In this document: piece by piece, positions 60,156 to 64,000 of the stretch | How the letters are laid out: the number at the start of each line of letters is the position of its first letter | Numbering within the stretch: position 1 is the first letter of the stretch | Assembly (NCBI GenBank): GCA_001465935.1 | Contig: LNKV01000002.1 | Location: 496,001 to 560,000, forward strand | DNA: 64,000 bases | Reading direction: 5' to 3' | Source: Clarireedia homoeocarpa | Lineage: Eukaryota; Ascomycota; Leotiomycetes; Helotiales; Rutstroemiaceae | Program-made: the position numbers and the translations under genes | The notes under the pieces: model-generated | What the model was told of the DNA's origin: nothing | What the model saw: only the letters and a program-made list of their open reading frames with translations | The model's database searches: none

Positions 60156-61723
60156 ATGAAGGTCTCGTCGACTTTGTACCCCACTGTGCTTTTGGCAACT
60201 GGCGCCTCTGCCCAAGGAGCCGCTTATGCTCAGTGTGGTGGGCAAGGATGGAGTGGATCGACTACTTGCGTGTCTGGATATGTCTGCACTTACAGTAATG
60301 ATTATTACTCGCAATGTCTTCCTGGCACTGGTGAGTGATTACCTCTTATAGGACATTTGTTATACTGGAGGAAACATTATACTGATAAAAGTGCGTTTTC
60401 TAGCCACCTTGACAACCAGTACCGGCAGGCCCACCAGCACAAGTCCTGGTGCCACGCCAACCTCAGGCTCAGGCCAGACAAAATACAGTATGTATCATTC
60501 GGTGCCTGGGATAAACTTCTCACTTACAATCTTTAGTTGGAGTAAACATCGCCGGGTTTGATTTCGGTTGTGCCACTGACGGCACCTGCAACGTAACTGC
60601 AGCTTACCCAGTACGCTCCTTCACTCTCATCCTTTTTTCCATAGACTAACTTGCTCCTTCTAGCCCCTCTCCTCCGTCGGCGGACCCGATGGCATTTCAC
60701 AAATGCAACACTTCGTCAGCGTTGACCACCACAACCTCTTCCGTCTCCCCGTCGGCTGGCAATACCTTGTCAACAACAATCTCGGCGGAAACCTTGACTC
60801 CAATAAACTCGCCACCTACGACCAACTCGTGCAAGGATGTCTTAACACCGGCGCATCATGCATCATCGACATCCACAACTATGCACGATGGAACGGTGGC
60901 ATCATTGGACAGGGTGGTCCATCCAATGCGCAGTATGCCAGTCTGTGGAGTCAGTTGGCTGCGAAGTACAAGGGGAACTCGAGGATTCTGTTCGGATTGA
61001 TGAATGAACCGCATGGTATTTTTTTTGCTCTCCCTAATCTCTCTAACATGACACTAACACCAACCCTCCAGACGTCCCCAGCATCACAACATGGGCCGCC
61101 TCCGTCCAAGCAGCCGTAACAGCCATCCGCCAAGCCGGCGCCACCTCCAACCTCCTCCTCCTTCCCGGCAACGACTGGACCTCAGCGGGTACCTTCATCA
61201 GCGACGGATCAGCCGCCGCTCTTTCCACCGTCAAGAACCCCGACGGCTCAACCACAAACCTGATCTTTGATGTCCACAAGTATCTCGATTCCGACAACTC
61301 AGGTACACACGCTGAGTGCGTCACAAACAACGTCGATTCGGCATTTTCGCCTCTTGCTACCTGGTTGAGACAAAACAAGAGACAGGCGATCTTGTCCGAG
61401 ACTGGAGGCGGAAACGTTCAGAGCTGTATCACTTATCTGTGCCAGGAATTCGCCTACTTGAAGTAAGTGGATGCTACCATGTCCTTGAATTAATGATGAT
61501 TGTTGGGATCTCGAAGCTAATGACTGAAATCTAGTGCCAACTCTGATGTTTTCCTTGGATATACCGGATGGGCCGCGGGAAGTTTCGATCAAACATATGG
61601 TAAGTACAACTTGATTCTTTAAAAGGCAAAAACGAGAGTAAAAGCTAATGCAATCTAGTCTTGACTGAGACGCCCAATGGAGGTCAAGATAGTTCACTTG
61701 TTGCTGCTTGCCTTAGACGATAA
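60156..61723 (+). CDS. cel5A: GH5 endo-beta-1,4-glucanase with N-terminal CBM1
   Basis: Seven exons from ATG 60156 to TAA 61723 encode about 385 residues. A signal peptide (MKVSSTLYPTVLLATGASAQ) is followed directly by a CBM1 beginning CGGQGWSGSTTCVSGYVC. A short Thr/Ser/Gly/Pro linker precedes the GH5 domain: IGVNIAGFDFGC, LFRLPVGWQYLVNNNLGGNL, DIHNYARWNGGIIGQGG. The acid/base Glu is in GLMNEPHDV and the nucleophile Glu in ILSETGGGNVQSC. It ends ETPNGGQDSSLVAACLRR. The domain order and sequence match the Trichoderma EG2/Cel5A type, which cuts internal cellulose bonds with retention. Its CBM1 DNA is near-identical in part to that of the upstream GH6 gene, suggesting module exchange. Confidence 0.96.
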
Positions 61724-62368
61724 GTGCGAGTTTCCAGATGGGTGTAGTTGATTGTACATAGTGAGGGGAACCCGGCGAGAAATTGAAAAAAAAAAAAAAA
61801 AAAAATCTAGTTCGACACTGTATATAGTTCGTCAGCTGTATATAAATTTGAATTCTTGAGTATACTTTACGACATTGGACGTGATGGTGAGGCCTTGAAG
61901 CTTCGCAACTGAAGTCTATGTTCAAGCTCCTACGTTGATGTACCACTTGGTAATGATGAACATAGAGATTATTGATGGATGTGTACTACAGCTAGAAAAG
62001 AGATGAGTAAGAACTTTGAACAAGTTCTATGATTGCGGTGAGATAAGTCTCAATTTACCCCAGGTCCCACGAAGGATTGAGCACCTCACTGTCTATCCCC
62101 TTACAAATGCTTTGTGTGGTGCCCCACCTTGTAGCGCAAATATCAATGATGTAAAACACATCACACTCGGATTTTTCAGGGGAAAAAAGAAGATAAACAC
62201 AGGATATATCATTCCTACAAACGATGGTAGCTAAATTTCAGTTTACATGTAAAGAAAGAAGCGAAAGTGTCCTTATCTTCCACATACATACGTTAAAGTT
62301 CATCAAATTTCCATGTTCAATTTTCAATGGCAATACCACAGCATTCCATTCAGTGCTCTGGTCATTCT
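61724..62368. other. Convergent 3' region, GH5 / pectate lyase
   Basis: This 0.65 kb between convergent stops has an A-rich homopolymer tract (about 61786-61805). No gene is seen. Confidence 0.55.
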
Positions 62369-63616
62369 TCAGAGAGATAAAGTAGCGCCTGCGACACCAA
62401 CAACAGCTGCAACAACTTTGCTACTTCCCAGAAGAGAGTAGGAGTAGGGTGGGCTGGTAGCAGTCATGGTTCCAGCTGGCGCAGTGTTTGCAGCACCACC
62501 AAGGTCATTATCGATAGCAACGGCATAGCTATTTAGAGATTCATGTCAGTATGTACAGGGCAAGCATCAAACCACAGAGCGGCGCTTAAGGAGAAGTGCT
62601 TACCCAACATTGTCGCTGTCAGCAGAAAGAATTGGATCGGAAACATTAGAGAAGACGTTGCTCTGAACAAGTACTTGTGCACCCATTCTGGTATTGACAC
62701 CGGTGTTTGCATTCTTGAAGTAAGAATTGTAGACGTGCCCAGTGCCAAATCGAAGACTTGGAGTACGAGAACCGATGTTGAGCCAGTAGTTGTTGTGCTG
62801 GGTGACGTGCAAGTGTCCAGTATCTTCGGCGGCGTTAGAGTCAGAGTGTCCGATGAGCGATGCCTTGAAATGATCATGGAAATAGGTATTGGAAACAGTA
62901 ACCCATTCAGAGGCGTGAGTGATATCAACAAGACCGTCATAATAATCCTTGCCATTGTTGAGGTCGGAAGATAAGTCACTATGAAATGAGTCAGCATCAA
63001 GCTAGGGCTCGAAGCGTAAGGTGGTGGAGAAAGTAGACGTACAGATGATCAATCCATACATTAGAAGCAGCTTGGATACCGACGGCATCTCCATTTGAAG
63101 CTAGCACTTTCTGGATGATGAGGTTGCGAACGATAACATTCTTAGACTTGTTGATGTATAGACCAACACCGACGAGTTCTAAGAGCAACATTAGAACGAC
63201 CAGTGATATTCAGCCTTGAAACTCACTAGCTCCACTCTTTCCAATGATACTCTTGTTGGAGCCAACTCTGACTTGCGCAGATCCAGTAATGGTGCCAGAA
63301 ACAACGATGATTCTGGCGGTAGCATCATTGGTGACAGCAGCCGTGAACTGAGCGAGAGTAGACACAGTGGTTGTAGCACCGCCTTTGCCTCCGGTGGTAC
63401 TTGGAATATGCTTTAGCAATTTCTTGTAAAGTAAGGCTGCTAGTTAACTCACCCGCCATTCTGAGTGGCATAACCAGTAGTGGGAACATCCGTTATGGTT
63501 GCTCTCTTCTCGATTGCAGCACGTTGAACCAGCTCATTGTCTTCGGTGGGGGTTGGAATACCAGATACAATATGAGCAAGGAGCGCAAGGCCCGTGGAGA
63601 AAACGGAAAGCTTCAT
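62369..63616 (-). CDS. Pectate lyase, polysaccharide lyase family 1
   Basis: Five exons from ATG 63616 to TGA 62369 encode about 325 residues. A signal peptide (MKLSVFSTGLALLAHIVSGI) precedes a short propeptide ending near EKR. The parallel beta-helix shows family 1 landmarks: IIGKSGA, VIVRNLIIQ, VWIDHLDLSS, and the calcium-binding Asp residues in KDYYDGLVDITH. Next come YFHDHFKASLIGHSD and the catalytic Arg in TPSLRFGTGHVYN. The enzyme cleaves polygalacturonate by beta-elimination with calcium and is secreted. The last ~35 residues are Thr/Ala/Ser-rich and hydrophobic (SLLGSSKVVAAVVGVAGATL). That resembles a GPI-attachment signal, unusual for a soluble lyase. A TATAAAG lies about 125 bp upstream. 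Confidence 0.95.
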
Positions 63617-64000
63617 ATTGAGCGACTAGGCCGGAAATCAGAATCGAGAAGTGTTTTCGTAAATGTGAATGTTGTCACCGTGCTCTGTGTATGGAGAGGA
63701 TGGATTAGAGAAAGACAGTTTTGAGCGGAAGTGCAGCTCTCTTTATAGTCGTCTGCGCTCACTTGCAGAGCTTCATCACCAAAAATGAATCTCAACTCAT
63801 TCTCCTGAGTTAAGATGAAAATTACCGATCTCCGTTGATACCAATCTTGCCGGCATTTCCGCAATAGTTTCACTCTCCTTAGAACAATTCATGGACATCA
63901 TCGAGAAAGAAATGATATTCCACGAATGATTCTTCAGATCCATTTCTTTGATGAGACGAAAGCCTCAACTCCAAACCATCATTAGATTCCTCTACATGGA
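63617..64000 (-). promoter_or_regulatory. Pectate lyase promoter region
   Basis: The 384 bp to the window edge include a TATA box on the minus strand (TATAAAG, 63741-63747), about 125 bp upstream of the pectate lyase ATG. No other gene is visible before the edge. Confidence 0.55.

Overview
This window is nuclear DNA of a filamentous ascomycete. The genes are split by many short introns (about 50-70 nt, GT..AG with CTAAC/CTGAC-like branch points), the products are fungal orthologs, and there is a plant-cell-wall-degrading set with fungal CBM1 modules. The mix of long intergenic regions and secreted GH6, GH5, GH18, PL1 and GH51 enzymes suggests a plant-associated Pezizomycotina, perhaps a leotiomycete. 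That placement is inference. I find 21 protein genes and no convincing tRNA, rRNA, CRISPR array or autonomous transposon.

Layout. 0-7 kb: long leader region and CYC8/SSN6 corepressor (+). 7.9-9.9 kb: ten-knuckle CCHC protein (-). 11.6-12.9 kb: aldo/keto reductase (+). 13.2-17.7 kb: divergent RFC1 (-) and mitochondrial ribosomal protein uL16m (+). 18.2-20.2 kb: small three-exon TFB5 (-), then a single-pass membrane protein with two PPxY motifs (+). 20.6-25.6 kb: divergent pair of a GH51 alpha-L-arabinofuranosidase (-) and an MFS sugar transporter (+). 27.2-29.3 kb: KRE6/SKN1-type beta-glucan synthesis protein (-). 29.3-35.6 kb: 6.3 kb with no recognisable gene, containing a degenerate tandem array near 34.3-34.8 kb. 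35.6-41.6 kb: conserved unknown (-), RPL3 (-), DHA2 drug/H+ antiporter (-). 42.9-47.1 kb: GH18 chitinase (-) and divergent zinc alcohol dehydrogenase (+). 48.0-55.5 kb: RPB2 (+), PET117 (-), VMA10 (+), TGL2-like lipase (+). 57-63.6 kb: GH6 cellobiohydrolase (+), GH5 endoglucanase (+), PL1 pectate lyase (-).

Functional themes. Housekeeping genes for transcription, replication, translation and organelle function are interspersed with carbohydrate-active genes. The arabinofuranosidase/sugar-transporter pair shares one 0.8 kb promoter and could couple arabinose release to uptake. The two cellulases share nearly identical CBM1 modules and sit next to the pectate lyase, forming a small cell-wall-degradation cluster.

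The items most worth a second look are: (1) a short palindromic repeat family (TGAACAAAGG..CCTTTGTTCA ends, internal AGGTGG) at 42.35 kb and in three copies at 58.84-59.06 kb; (2) the degenerate array at 34.2-34.8 kb; (3) very short exons, including a 9-nt exon in VMA10 and a 20-nt exon in the zinc-knuckle gene; (4) introns placed repeatedly inside CCHC knuckles; (5) a 371-nt intron in the GH51 gene; (6) a likely GC-AG intron in the aldo/keto reductase. All gene models were spliced by eye from reading frame, splice consensus and family similarity.
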